A DNA stretch of 64,000 bases. It comes from Hyphomicrobiales bacterium. GTDB lineage: Bacteria; Pseudomonadota; Alphaproteobacteria; Rhizobiales; Beijerinckiaceae. The notes under the pieces are model-generated. The model had not been told where the DNA came from and made no database searches. It was given only the letters and a program-made list of their open reading frames with translations. Both the position numbers and the translations under genes were made by a program. Positions 8,715 to 16,902 of this stretch are shown in pieces; position 1 is the first letter of the stretch, and every line of letters begins with the position of its first letter. The DNA lies in the NCBI GenBank assembly GCA_019075865.1, contig JAGXAN010000010.1, forward strand, positions 1 to 64,000, written 5' to 3'.

Positions 8715-9581
8715 ATGTTTGACTGGGAAGATTATCGACATTTTTTAAGTCTGGCCGGCGAGGGGTCGCTGTCGGCGGCATCGCGGGTGCTACAGGTTGA
8801 TCATGTGACTGTAGCGCGCCGTATTGCTGCGCTTGAGGCCAGCCTTGGACTAAAACTGGTGGATCGGCGTGCCCGTTCCTATAATTTGACGGCGGAGGGT
8901 GAGCGACTTGCCTCACTTGGCCAAGGTTTCACTGACACTTCGCAGGCGATTGATCGCTTTGCCCGTGCCACACGTCCTGATATCGGCGGTGAGGTGGCAG
9001 TGAGTGCGCCGCCCGGCATGGCAGTCCGGTTGATCGCACCAAGCCTTGTGGCATTGCGGGCCCAAAATCCGCTGATTTCGCTGCGCTTGTCCGGCGAAAT
9101 GCGTCAAGCCTCGCTGGCGCGTGGCGACGCCGATCTAGCGATCCGGCTGAGCCGTCCAGAGGACAATGCGCTGGTTGCCCGCAAAATCGCCGAAATGCCG
9201 TTCGGGATCTTTGGAACAACGCGCTGGAGAGAGTTACCCCAATCCGATTGGGCCTTCATTACTTACGAGCCGAATAGAGACGACTTGCCGCAACATAAGT
9301 GGCTGCAAGCGATCATTGGGTGCCGATCCGTCGTCCTGCGCAGCAATGATGTCGAAAGTCAGAGCGCCGCCGCTGCCGCAGGGCTTGGATTGGCTGTCCT
9401 GCCGCGCTACTGGGCGGCGCTTGCGCCGAACTTGATAGAATATGACGTGGGCGCGGGTTCAATCTCACGTGAAGTCTGGTTGGTTATTCATGGTGATCTG
9501 CGTAATACCCCCGCTATCCGCGTGGTGGCCGACCATCTGGCGCAGGTTCTCGCGAATGCTCTCAAAAGGTCAGGAGGGTGA
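8715..9581 (+). CDS. LysR family transcriptional regulator
   Basis: From ATG 8715 the 288-residue protein starts MFDWEDYRHFLSLAGEGSL, the classic LysR winged helix-turn-helix, with SAASRVLQVDHVTVARRIAALE as turn and recognition helix. The substrate-binding domain follows with EVAVSAPPGMAVRLIAPSL at about residue 95. LysR proteins usually control a divergent neighbour in response to a small molecule, so the quinone oxidoreductase at 7642-8607 is the obvious target. The pair lies between the two ArdC-leader repeat copies and may have arrived as one cargo unit. Confidence 0.88.
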   Translation: MFDWEDYRHFLSLAGEGSLSAASRVLQVDHVTVARRIAALEASLGLKLVDRRARSYNLTAEGERLASLGQGFTDTSQAIDRFARATRPDIGGEVAVSAPPGMAVRLIAPSLVALRAQNPLISLRLSGEMRQASLARGDADLAIRLSRPEDNALVARKIAEMPFGIFGTTRWRELPQSDWAFITYEPNRDDLPQHKWLQAIIGCRSVVLRSNDVESQSAAAAAGLGLAVLPRYWAALAPNLIEYDVGAGSISREVWLVIHGDLRNTPAIRVVADHLAQVLANALKRSGG

Positions 9582-9811
9582 TTTGGATCGTGGAGCGTAA
9601 TGGAAGCCATGGTTCACCGGAATAACACCAGATCACTGAATGGATTTAGATTTGCGCATGCGTCCATTTCCAGCCTTGTGAGAAAGAGGCGATCGCATAG
9701 AATAAATTCACCCACGCCATCAACAAATTTCGTGCCGATTTTCGCCCTTCTCGCCGAGGCATTTCTAGGGGTGACGGATATCGATCCCGTCATAGGGATC
9801 GCCGCCCGGTC

Positions 9812-9961
9812 GAGAGCGCGAGGGTGGCCAAAGTTTTGCTGACAGATGATCGCTTCGAGAGAGGCTCGGGCGACCTGTCGCGAGGCTTGTCTGATGACCC
9901 ATTCCCATATCCGCCCAGCCGCTGAGCGGGCCAGCATTTATCACGATATTACCCAAGGCAT
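9812..9961 (+). repeat. ArdC leader and start (copy B of the duplicated segment)
   Basis: This intact copy matches 7450-7600 with scattered substitutions. It contains TCGCGAGGCT at 9878-9887, six bases before the gene start, a motif also present in copy A (7517-7526) and in both ssb leaders (29734, 33619). Confidence 0.75.
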
Positions 9962-10847
9962 CTTAGCCCAGCTTGAGGCAGGCACGGTGCCTTGGGTGCA
10001 GCCTTGGACATCGCGCGGGGCTTCCAGCCTTGGTTTGCCGGTCAATGCGCTCAGCAAACGGGCCTATTCTGGCATCAACATCCTGATTTTGTGGCGTAGT
10101 GCCGCGACAAATGGCTTCACCTCAAACACTTGGCTGACCTTTCGCCAAGCGCTGGAACTGGGGGGTAATGTTCGCAAGGGCGCGCATGGCACCAGTGTTG
10201 TCTTTGCGAACCGCTTTACGCCCGAAGAGGAGCGCCAGCGCGCCGCGCAAACCGGCGAGACACCCGGCGTCATTCCTTTTCTCAAACGCTTTACGCTGTT
10301 TAACACCGAGCAATGCGAGCGCTTGCCCGATGATTGTGCCGTCCCAGCCCCACAGCAGAACCCAGAACTAGTGGCCCCGCAGGTTGAGGCGCTGATCAAG
10401 GCAACGAAAATGGATTTTCGGGTTGGGGGAGCCCATGCTTTTTACAATCCGCTACATGATTATGTGCAAGTGCCTCGCCCAGAAGACTATTTTGAGCCCA
10501 TCAATTGGCATAGAACGGTGCTTCATGAAGGCTCGCATTGGGCCGGCCACCCGACACGCTTGAACCGATTTTCTATCGCGCCATCAAACATGGAAGATCG
10601 CGCAAAAGAAGAGTTGGTGGCCGAAATTTCCGCCAGCTACCTTTGCGCCACCCTTGGTATCGTACCGACCGTGCGCCACGCTGATTATATTGCAAGCTGG
10701 CTGACACTTCTCAAATCAGACGAGCGGGCGATTGTCAAAGCTGCCAGTGCCGCCTCGAAGACGGCGGAATTTATCTTGAGCTTTCGTGAAGCGGCTACAG
10801 ATGCCGATGCTGCCAATCCCGCCGACACCGAACAAAGGGCGGCTTGA
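9894..10847 (+). CDS. ArdC-like antirestriction protein (ssDNA-binding + zincin metallopeptidase)
   Basis: The 317-residue product has the ArdC/DUF1738 layout. The N-terminal ssDNA-binding domain begins ASIYHDITQGILAQLEAGTVPW and contains GINILILW. The C-terminal zincin domain carries the metal-binding helix HEGSH (HExxH), in TVLHEGSHWAGHPTRLNR near residues 209-226. ArdC of IncW plasmid pSa protects incoming DNA from type I restriction and binds single-stranded DNA. ATG 9894 is chosen because the conserved N-terminus starts there. It points toward the putative oriT at ~35 kb, as leading-region genes do. Confidence 0.85.
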   Translation: MTHSHIRPAAERASIYHDITQGILAQLEAGTVPWVQPWTSRGASSLGLPVNALSKRAYSGINILILWRSAATNGFTSNTWLTFRQALELGGNVRKGAHGTSVVFANRFTPEEERQRAAQTGETPGVIPFLKRFTLFNTEQCERLPDDCAVPAPQQNPELVAPQVEALIKATKMDFRVGGAHAFYNPLHDYVQVPRPEDYFEPINWHRTVLHEGSHWAGHPTRLNRFSIAPSNMEDRAKEELVAEISASYLCATLGIVPTVRHADYIASWLTLLKSDERAIVKAASAASKTAEFILSFREAATDADAANPADTEQRAA

Positions 10848-10997
10848 TGCTGGCCGTTGCCAATTCTGCGCGGTCTTTTCCCCCCTCTTTGCCCAAGCTC
10901 CCGGCCCGGAGCCAGAGAGTGAAAGGGGGGGAGGGATTTTTGCGACGGGTTGGAAGGTGAGAAGAGGTCTCAGCTTGCCTGTCGTGGAGATGGTCAG

Positions 10998-13121
10998 ATG
11001 ACCAAGGCAATCAATAAAATCACGATGTCGTCGTCGCGCGATATTCCGTTTAACCAGCTCGTGCTGTCGCAAGCCAATATCAGGCGGGTGAAGGCCGGCA
11101 TGTCGATCGAGGAACTCGCCGAAGATATTGCGCGGCGCACCTTGCTGCAAAGCCTCAATGTGCGCCCCGTGCTCGATGCGCAAGGTGTTGAGACGGGCAT
11201 GTTCGAAATCCCGGCGGGTGGGCGGCGTTACCGCGCTTTAGAATTGCTGGTCAAGCAAAAGCGCCTTGCTAAAAACGCCCCCATTCCTTGCGTGGTGCGC
11301 GATGCGACCTCAAGCATTCTCATGGAAGATGATTCACTGGCTGAAAATATCCAACGCGCGCCTTTGCATCCGCTCGATCAATTCCGGGCCTTTGCTTGCT
11401 TGCGCGATAAGGGCCAATCGGAAGACGAGATTGCTGCCGCCTTCTTTGTTAGCGTCAATGTCGTCAAGCAGCGGCTGCGGCTGGCGGCAGTCTCGCCCAA
11501 GCTTTTGGAGGCTTATGAAGCTGGCGACATGAAGCTGGAGCAGCTTATGGCGTTTACGGTATCGCCCGATTACGCGCGCCAGGAACAGGTGTGGTCGGAT
11601 CTCGCTAATGGCTGGAATAAGGAGCCCTTTGTCATTCGCCGCCATCTCACCGAGGGCGCGGTATCAGCTTCCGATAAGCGTGCGTTGTTTATCGGGATTG
11701 AAGCCTATGAGCAGGCTGGCGGGGTGATCCTGCGCGATCTCTTTGATGAACGCAGCCAAGGCTGGTTCACCGATGTGGCGTTGCTGGATCGCCTGACAGC
11801 GGAAAAATTGCGAACTTCCGCTACGTCACTTAGCTGTGAGGGCTGGAAATGGGTCGAGGCCCATGTCAGCATCCCCTATGGCATAACCAAAGGGATGCGG
11901 ATGATTGAAGGCACGCCCATCCCGCTCTCTGATGAAGAAAAAGCTAAGCAAGAATCTCTCGTCGCCGAATATGAGGCGCTTGAAACTGAATATGCTGACG
12001 TTGAAGACCTCCCCGAAGCCGTCGCAGAGCGGTTGGAAGTCATCAACAAAGAGCTTGCGCTGCTTGATAACCGCCCCCTGATTTATGACCCCGCTGACAT
12101 GGCCATGGCCGGGGCCTTCATGAGCCTTAATCATGATGGCAACCTGATCATCAGTCGCGGCTATGTCCGCGCCTGCGACGAGCCGCAGCAAGAAGCGCAT
12201 ACAAGCGAGGCGGATTCATCCGACAGCGCGGGGCAGGCCACACCCGCCCATGCCGCCCCCGACAATCGCACTCATGGCAGCGTCATTGTGCATGGCGAGA
12301 CGGCGACGCAAGCCAATGAAGACGAGGAAGATGATGATGCCATCAAACCCTTGTCAGATCGCTTGCTCAGCGAACTCAGCGCTTCGCGCACTTTGGCGCT
12401 GCGCCATGCCGTTGCCCATGACGAGCACATTGCCATGACGGTTCTGTTGCACCGTCTGGTGCTGGATGGGTTTTTCCATCATGGCTTTGATCATTGCGTC
12501 GAGATCGGTTTGAAACAGGTGTATCTCACGCATCAACCGGAGGATGTGCAAAACAGCCCCGCCGCCAAGGCGCTTGATCTCGCCCATCAAAACTGGAAGT
12601 CGCAGATGCCGCAAGACGCGGAAGCGCTCTGGGATTGGATTAACGAGGTCAATGCCCATACACGCCAAAGCTTGCTGGCCCATTGTGTCGCCCTCAGCAT
12701 CAACGCGCTTTATGAGAAATCGAGCACCTTTGGGCAGAACGGCGTCACCGCAAGACTCAAACACGCAGACCGCCTGGCGCGGGCGGTCAAGCTCGATATG
12801 GTTGCGGCGCAATGGCAACCCACGGTCGCCAATTATCTTGGGCGTGTGCCCAAGCATCGCATTTTGGAAGCGGTGCGTGAGGCCAAGGGTGAGGGCGCGG
12901 TGCAATTGATCGAGCATCTCAAAAAGCCCGATATGGCCCGGGAGGCCGAGCGCCTGCTGCAAAACAGCCAATGGCTGCCGGAAGTGTTCCGCATGAATGA
13001 TGCCGAAATCCCGCTCGTGATCGATGAGGCTGATCAGGCAGTTGACGCCCTGCCAGAGTTTCTGAGCGATGAGGACGGAGCCGATCTTGATGACGAGCCC
13101 CACGCCATAGCTGCGGAATAG
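10998..13121 (+). CDS. Large ParB/RepB-like nuclease-domain plasmid protein
   Basis: From ATG 10998 (GGAGATGG upstream) the product is 707 residues. Residues ~15-120 form the ParB N-terminal domain: IPFNQLVLSQANIRRV, EIPAGGRRYRAL and the SLAENIQRAPLHPLDQFRAF box. A helix-turn-helix region (SEDEIAAAFFVSVNVVKQRLRLA) follows. The long C-terminal half, with an acidic linker (NEDEEDDDAIKPL), has no domain I recognise. Such large ParB-like proteins are common on alphaproteobacterial plasmids without a ParA partner, and none is visible here, so a role other than classical partition is plausible. Confidence 0.85.
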   Translation: MTKAINKITMSSSRDIPFNQLVLSQANIRRVKAGMSIEELAEDIARRTLLQSLNVRPVLDAQGVETGMFEIPAGGRRYRALELLVKQKRLAKNAPIPCVVRDATSSILMEDDSLAENIQRAPLHPLDQFRAFACLRDKGQSEDEIAAAFFVSVNVVKQRLRLAAVSPKLLEAYEAGDMKLEQLMAFTVSPDYARQEQVWSDLANGWNKEPFVIRRHLTEGAVSASDKRALFIGIEAYEQAGGVILRDLFDERSQGWFTDVALLDRLTAEKLRTSATSLSCEGWKWVEAHVSIPYGITKGMRMIEGTPIPLSDEEKAKQESLVAEYEALETEYADVEDLPEAVAERLEVINKELALLDNRPLIYDPADMAMAGAFMSLNHDGNLIISRGYVRACDEPQQEAHTSEADSSDSAGQATPAHAAPDNRTHGSVIVHGETATQANEDEEDDDAIKPLSDRLLSELSASRTLALRHAVAHDEHIAMTVLLHRLVLDGFFHHGFDHCVEIGLKQVYLTHQPEDVQNSPAAKALDLAHQNWKSQMPQDAEALWDWINEVNAHTRQSLLAHCVALSINALYEKSSTFGQNGVTARLKHADRLARAVKLDMVAAQWQPTVANYLGRVPKHRILEAVREAKGEGAVQLIEHLKKPDMAREAERLLQNSQWLPEVFRMNDAEIPLVIDEADQAVDALPEFLSDEDGADLDDEPHAIAAE

Positions 13122-13128
13122 CTCACCT

Positions 13129-13158
13129 GCTGCGGGGCAGCGCAGGCTGCCCCGCAGC
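13129..13158 (+). terminator. Strong 13 bp hairpin after the ParB-like gene
   Basis: GCTGCGGGGCAGC (13129-13141) pairs perfectly with 13146-13158 around a GCAG loop, 8 bases after the stop codon. It lacks a clear U-tract, so it may be a transcript-stabilising hairpin rather than a full terminator. Confidence 0.5.
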
Positions 13159-13190
13159 CTTCATGCCTTTACAACGATCAACCCTTCACC

Positions 13191-13223
13191 AAGCCCGGCC
13201 CTCGTGCCGGGCTTTATTCTTTT
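13191..13223 (+). terminator. Rho-independent terminator
   Basis: AAGCCCGGC (13191-13199) pairs with GCCGGGCTT (13206-13214), followed by TATTCTTTT. The GGAGA ribosome binding site of the next gene follows directly, so it could also act as an attenuator. Confidence 0.6.
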
Positions 13224-13235
13224 CGGAGACCGATT

Positions 13236-13865
13236 ATGAATAAGCTCAATGCCCAAACCCTTCACCCTTCTATCAGCCCGTGCATCAACACCCCGATTGA
13301 CACCGCCATAAACACCCCTTGGGGCCGCGCCGATCATTCGACCACGCGCGAGGAAGGCATTACCCGCCATAGCACGCCCTCGCATGGCGGCTTTCATCTC
13401 GATGCGCCGCGCAATTTCAAGGTTCATCCAAGCTGGCGCAACAACGGCGGATGGTATGAAGAAGATGTCGAATGGGCGAAGGTCGCCTTCACCTTTCCGG
13501 CGCTGTTTACCGCCGATGAACGCGCCAGCGCTGATCGCTTCCTACGCGACTTCCATCCCAATGCCTATGAGCACATCACCGGCATAACGCTCCTCAAAGG
13601 CCAATCCTACAAGTGTGATCAAGCACGGTTTGCTCATGATCATAAAGCTGATTGGGTGGTGATTGCCGCCCTCATGTCAGACCATCATCACGACCTGGTC
13701 GAATGTATCGCCACCTTGGGTGGCCTGCGCGGCAAAGGCGATGAGCGCCGCTTTCTCGTGCCCAAATTCGAATATCGAGTCCGCCGCCACAGCTTTGTCA
13801 TCGATCTTGATCGCCACGCTGCCTATGATGGGCCAAGCAGCTTTGTGGGGTGGCGGGAGCGGTAA
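13236..13865 (+). CDS. Conserved plasmid protein, DUF7007-like
   Basis: The 209-residue protein has TPWGRADHSTTREEGITRHS and HGGFHLDAPRNFKVHPSW at residues ~28-75, then GWYEEDVEWAKVAFTFPALF. This pattern matches my recollection of DUF7007, found on alphaproteobacterial plasmids and without known function. No catalytic motif stands out, though the N-terminal half is rich in histidine and aromatic residues. CGGAGA precedes the ATG, and a terminator lies just upstream. Confidence 0.6.
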   Translation: MNKLNAQTLHPSISPCINTPIDTAINTPWGRADHSTTREEGITRHSTPSHGGFHLDAPRNFKVHPSWRNNGGWYEEDVEWAKVAFTFPALFTADERASADRFLRDFHPNAYEHITGITLLKGQSYKCDQARFAHDHKADWVVIAALMSDHHHDLVECIATLGGLRGKGDERRFLVPKFEYRVRRHSFVIDLDRHAAYDGPSSFVGWRER

Positions 13866-13913
13866 AGTCACCTCTACAGAATATGTCGGCTGCGTGTCAC
13901 GTTTTCGTTTGTG

Positions 13914-14342
13914 TCAAGAAATTTGCACGTGAATGTGCTTGCCTAAGACATTGGCTGCAGCTTCAATTTGGTCGAGTTTGGAGGCGTGACGCAGGTCAAA
14001 CAAGCGATCAACTTGCGGCATATGCCACCCCAAGCGGCGGGCGAGTTCCGCCTTCTTGATCCCCTGATCGGTCATCGCCTGATACACGCCCAGCTTGGCA
14101 CATTCCAAGGCCGATGGCCGCACGGTTTTTTGTCCGGCTGCGGGCTGACTGGCTACGGGTAGGGGCTTGCGGGCATCAACATAAAACGACAAGCCGGTTT
14201 CAAGCGCGTCAATGGCGTTGAGTAGGGCTTCGTCCTCATCTGCACCGAACGTGATGGCTTCAGGCACGTCTGCAAACGTTACCAGCACGGTGCCGTCATC
14301 GGGGGTCAAGATCACGGGGTAATCGAACATCATTTTCTCCAT
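13914..14342 (-). CDS. hicB: HicB family antitoxin with C-terminal HTH
   Basis: The ~142-residue protein begins with the HicB partial RNase-H-like fold (FDYPVILTPDDGTVLVTFADVPEAITFGADEDEAL) and ends in a helix-turn-helix (GIKKAELARRLGWHMPQVDRLF). HicB sequesters HicA and represses the operon. The start overlaps the HicA stop. ATG 14342 or the double ATG at 14333/14330 (GGAG upstream) are all possible. Confidence 0.88.
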   Translation of the reverse strand: MEKMMFDYPVILTPDDGTVLVTFADVPEAITFGADEDEALLNAIDALETGLSFYVDARKPLPVASQPAAGQKTVRPSALECAKLGVYQAMTDQGIKKAELARRLGWHMPQVDRLFDLRHASKLDQIEAAANVLGKHIHVQIS

Positions 14343-14524
14343 CACTTTATCAAACCAAGTTGACGTTTGATCGCCGCTTCCAACCCTTTACCAAGCTCGG
14401 TGGTGCCGTGCATGGGGAGGGAAGATTGCTTGCCGTCGAGAAACACCTTCAGGTGCGAGCCTTTACCTCGCTGGAAAGTCGCACCCTGTAGCTCTAGCCA
14501 TTTCTTCATCTGCTTCGAGTTCAT
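14342..14524 (-). CDS. hicA: HicA family mRNA interferase toxin
   Basis: The 60-residue product matches HicA: a double-stranded-RNA-binding-like fold with catalytic GKGSHLKVF near residues 20-28 (the histidine is the active-site residue) and PMHGTTELGKGLEAAIKRQL at the C-terminus. HicA cleaves mRNA and is blocked by the downstream HicB, whose start it overlaps. The likely promoter sits so close that the transcript may be leaderless. Confidence 0.9.
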   Translation of the reverse strand: MNSKQMKKWLELQGATFQRGKGSHLKVFLDGKQSSLPMHGTTELGKGLEAAIKRQLGLIK

Positions 14525-14530
14525 GGGAAA

Positions 14531-14558
14531 AACATAACAGAAGTGTTGTTTTTGTCAA
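14531..14558 (-). promoter_or_regulatory. Probable hicAB promoter
   Basis: Read on the minus strand, TTGACA (14558-14553) and TATGTT (14536-14531) are separated by 16 bases. The -10 ends only 6 bases before the hicA ATG at 14524, which would place the transcription start at or near the start codon. Confidence 0.5.
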
Positions 14559-14576
14559 GGAATTTGCAATACCAAG

Positions 14577-14768
14577 ATGTTTGATTTCGACGCTCTCAAT
14601 GAAGCTGCGCCCGATTGCACCAAGATCGAGGTAGATATAACCGCCATCTCATTGGAGGATGATGAAGGAGCTTTTGGCAGCATCACCTTCACGGTGCAGG
14701 TGCAAACCATCCACGTCGCCTTCAATCAGTGCTTTGTCCAATCAACCCTAACGCAATACTCGGCTTGA
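14577..14768 (+). CDS. Short ORF resembling part of the 15050 gene (possible fragment)
   Basis: The 63-residue frame contains ALNEAAPDCTKIEVDITAIS, close to AINEAAPDSADIEVDLTAIS in the protein at 15050-15595, then diverges. It lacks a convincing ribosome binding site. I read it as a fragment left by duplication, though a short real gene is possible. Confidence 0.35.
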   Translation: MFDFDALNEAAPDCTKIEVDITAISLEDDEGAFGSITFTVQVQTIHVAFNQCFVQSTLTQYSA

Positions 14769-14778
14769 GGAGACGACC

Positions 14779-14973
14779 ATGTATGGCACCTATTGTCGGC
14801 TGAACCTGAATGTCAGCGTCAGTGCGCGGGCAGTCATTCGAGCCAGTGCGCAGCTCATCAAAGTGGAGGCACGTTTTGCCCGCACCACCCGCGCCGCGCG
14901 CCATAACTTCTACCGCCAGATGCTCGACTATCACCGTGGCGCTCAGGAGATGGTCAGATATTGGCGGCTGTAA
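14779..14973 (+). CDS. Small conserved plasmid protein
   Basis: The 64-residue product (MYGTYCRLNLNVSVSARAVIRAS...) follows a strong GAGGAGA site. It has the basic, Arg/Ala-rich look of a small family I recall from alphaproteobacterial plasmids, including AARHNFYRQMLDYHRGAQ near the C-terminus. No function is known. A terminator-like hairpin lies 30 bases downstream. Confidence 0.6.
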   Translation: MYGTYCRLNLNVSVSARAVIRASAQLIKVEARFARTTRAARHNFYRQMLDYHRGAQEMVRYWRL

Positions 14974-15002
14974 CCCCCGCGCCTTCCCCAAACCATTCCC
15001 TC

Positions 15003-15034
15003 AAAGCCCGGCCCCCAAGCTGGGCTTTATCGTT
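15003..15034 (+). terminator. Rho-independent terminator before the 15050 gene
   Basis: AAAGCCCGGC (15003-15012) pairs with GCTGGGCTTT (15019-15028, one G-T pair), followed by ATCGTTTT. As at 13191, an AAGGAGA site and start codon follow at once; the two leader segments look like copies of one module. Confidence 0.6.
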
Positions 15035-15049
15035 TTAAGGAGAGACCAC

Positions 15050-15595
15050 ATGGCCGATTATTATTCCCAAACCGTAATTCAGCAAAATATCCCGATCAGT
15101 GACATGACCGTTCTTGAGCGCTTGGTGCTGGAAGCGATGTTTCAGTCTGACGTCGAGAACCACGCCCTCTATTTTTATCATGACGAAGGCCCGCACGAGG
15201 TCATCTATCTTGATCGTAAAGAACTTGTTGCCGCCAATGACCCGAAGATCGACACAGGGACGCTTGGCACCTTGATCCTTGATGCCATCAATGAAGCTGC
15301 GCCCGACAGCGCCGATATAGAAGTCGATCTGACCGCAATCTCGTGGGAGGTCATTCTCCAGCCGATTATCGCCCGCTCCTCGACCCTGACCTATCTGACG
15401 ATAGTCACCTCGTGGACATGCTCAAAAATGCGCCCCGACGGCTTTGGCGGCATGGCAACATTGGTCACGGCAGACATCATCGAGAGCCAATCGACCTATG
15501 AGATTGTTGAACAATGGATTGGCGAGATGGAAGACACCACTAAACCTGCGCCGCAAGGCATGAGCGCCGCGCTAGATCAGGGAGCCTCGCCATGA
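15050..15595 (+). CDS. Conserved hypothetical plasmid protein
   Basis: The 181-residue product starts at ATG 15050 after AAGGAGA. It has no signal peptide or membrane segment and is acidic. The start (MADYYSQTVIQQNIPISDMT) and the segment DEGPHEVIYLD are features I associate with accessory plasmid proteins of alphaproteobacteria; I cannot assign a function. A related fragment sits at 14577, and the stop overlaps the start of the broken DUF6117-like gene by 4 bases. Confidence 0.65.
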   Translation: MADYYSQTVIQQNIPISDMTVLERLVLEAMFQSDVENHALYFYHDEGPHEVIYLDRKELVAANDPKIDTGTLGTLILDAINEAAPDSADIEVDLTAISWEVILQPIIARSSTLTYLTIVTSWTCSKMRPDGFGGMATLVTADIIESQSTYEIVEQWIGEMEDTTKPAPQGMSAALDQGASP

Positions 15596-15831
15596 ACATC
15601 CCTGCTCATGTCGCAATCCTGTTTGAGGCCATGCTCAAGGCGGCATCATAGCGCGCCCTCGTGTTGATGGTCGCCAAAGACCTCAGCACGGGCGCGCCGC
15701 TTTATCTGATTTGCGCCATGGGCCGTGAGGGTAAAACCATGACCTTCGCACCCTTTGGGCAGATATTACCTCCCCAACCACTCACCCCCCAAGCATGGCC
15801 GCCCGACGCGCCGGCTTCAACCCTGCACTGA
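15592..15831 (+). pseudogene. DUF6117-like small protein with an in-frame TAG
   Basis: From ATG 15592 the frame gives MNIPAHVAILFEAMLKAAS, a TAG at 15649-15651, then continues in the same frame with RALVLMVAKDLSTGAPLYLI and GREGKTMTFAPFG to a TGA at 15829. The two parts together match my memory of DUF6117 plasmid proteins (N-terminal IPxH, central LM.C.D..TGEP.Y, C-terminal PFG). A single nonsense change, or readthrough, is implied. Confidence 0.6.
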
Positions 15832-15935
15832 AGGGGAGAGGTCGAGGGCGGTGGGTGGAGGGTGTCGGCGGGGCGAAGCGAGATGCGTTTGCCCCGCCTC
15901 GCATCCCCTTCATCACGTATCCAAAGGAGATTATT

Positions 15936-16550
15936 ATGGGCTGGCTTACAATGACGACGCTTGGGCGACATGCAACCATGCCAGACTATCTTGATGATCA
16001 GTTCACTTATGAACGACCAGACCACCGATGCAAAGTGCTGCGCTCCGCCATGGTAGGACGCACCTACTATGCCGCCGTGGAATTTATTAAGATTGAGCCA
16101 AACGAACTCTTGGTTATCGCCCTGATTTGCCAAACCAGCTATCATCCGCGTGATCGCGAGGGTTACAAATATGGCTATAAGGATATGGACGAATCCGCCG
16201 GGCCTTACGAATCTGATTGCCCCGCATCGATACTTGATCTCCTCACGCCCACCGACAACGCCAATGCGCTCCAATGGCGTCAAATTTGTCGTGACAAAAT
16301 CGCCAAACGCCGTGCCATCACATCAAAGCCAACCCCTAAACCGGGGCAGACCATTATTTTTGATCCACCGATCACCTTTCAAAACGGTCTCAGCTTTGCC
16401 CAGATGAACGTCATCGCCAATCCGCGCCGGGGACCTGCGTTATATCAAGCCCCCGACCGCTCTGGAATTTACCGTGTATCCAATATCAAGCGGCGCAATT
16501 ATCGGGTGATCGACCCGAAGGTGACGGAGCTAGGCCTGTTTTGCCAATAA
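15936..16550 (+). CDS. DUF6927-like conserved plasmid protein
   Basis: The 204-residue protein starts MGWLTMTTLGRHATMPDYLD with AAAGGAGA upstream, which sets the start. It continues VLRSAMVGRTYYAAVEF and YGYKDMDESAGPYESDCPAS. This matches the DUF6927 family as I recall it, found on alphaproteobacterial plasmids and of unknown function. It has no signal peptide or transmembrane segment. Confidence 0.65.
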   Translation: MGWLTMTTLGRHATMPDYLDDQFTYERPDHRCKVLRSAMVGRTYYAAVEFIKIEPNELLVIALICQTSYHPRDREGYKYGYKDMDESAGPYESDCPASILDLLTPTDNANALQWRQICRDKIAKRRAITSKPTPKPGQTIIFDPPITFQNGLSFAQMNVIANPRRGPALYQAPDRSGIYRVSNIKRRNYRVIDPKVTELGLFCQ

Positions 16551-16635
16551 TCATCAGCACCCAGAGTACGCTGCTTGTTTTGTAGCTGCAATGGGACTAC
16601 ATTTCAAACTTGTGATTAAGTGAAAGGATGCGGTT

Positions 16636-16902
16636 ATGACCGTCGCTGACAGCTATGTTAGAGCGCGAATTGACACAATGACGAAAAAGCGGGCGACTGA
16701 GGCGCTTGAGGGCATGGGTTTGTCCATATCGGACGCCATTCGCTTGCTGATGCTTCGGATCGCAGAAGAGCGTCGCCTACCCTTTGAAGTCAAAGTGCCA
16801 ACCCCCACCACGCGCAAAGCCATGGCGGAACTGGAGGCGGGCAAAGGCAAGCGCTTCGCGGATATCAACGCCTTGATGGCAGACCTGAATGCGAACGATT
16901 GA
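16636..16902 (+). CDS. RelB/DinJ family antitoxin
   Basis: The 88-residue product has the ribbon-helix-helix of DinJ: YVRARIDTMTKKRATEALEGMG, then LSISDAIRLLMLRIAEERRLPFEVKVP, the family signature. The C-terminal tail would bind the toxin. It overlaps the YafQ-type toxin gene by 14 bases. An imperfect TGTAG...CTACA repeat lies upstream (~16580-16601). Confidence 0.88.
   Translation: MTVADSYVRARIDTMTKKRATEALEGMGLSISDAIRLLMLRIAEERRLPFEVKVPTPTTRKAMAELEAGKGKRFADINALMADLNAND

Noticed and set aside
11334-13103. Long minus-strand ORFs opposite the ParB-like gene
   Set aside because: They are antisense to a well-supported gene and have no domain.
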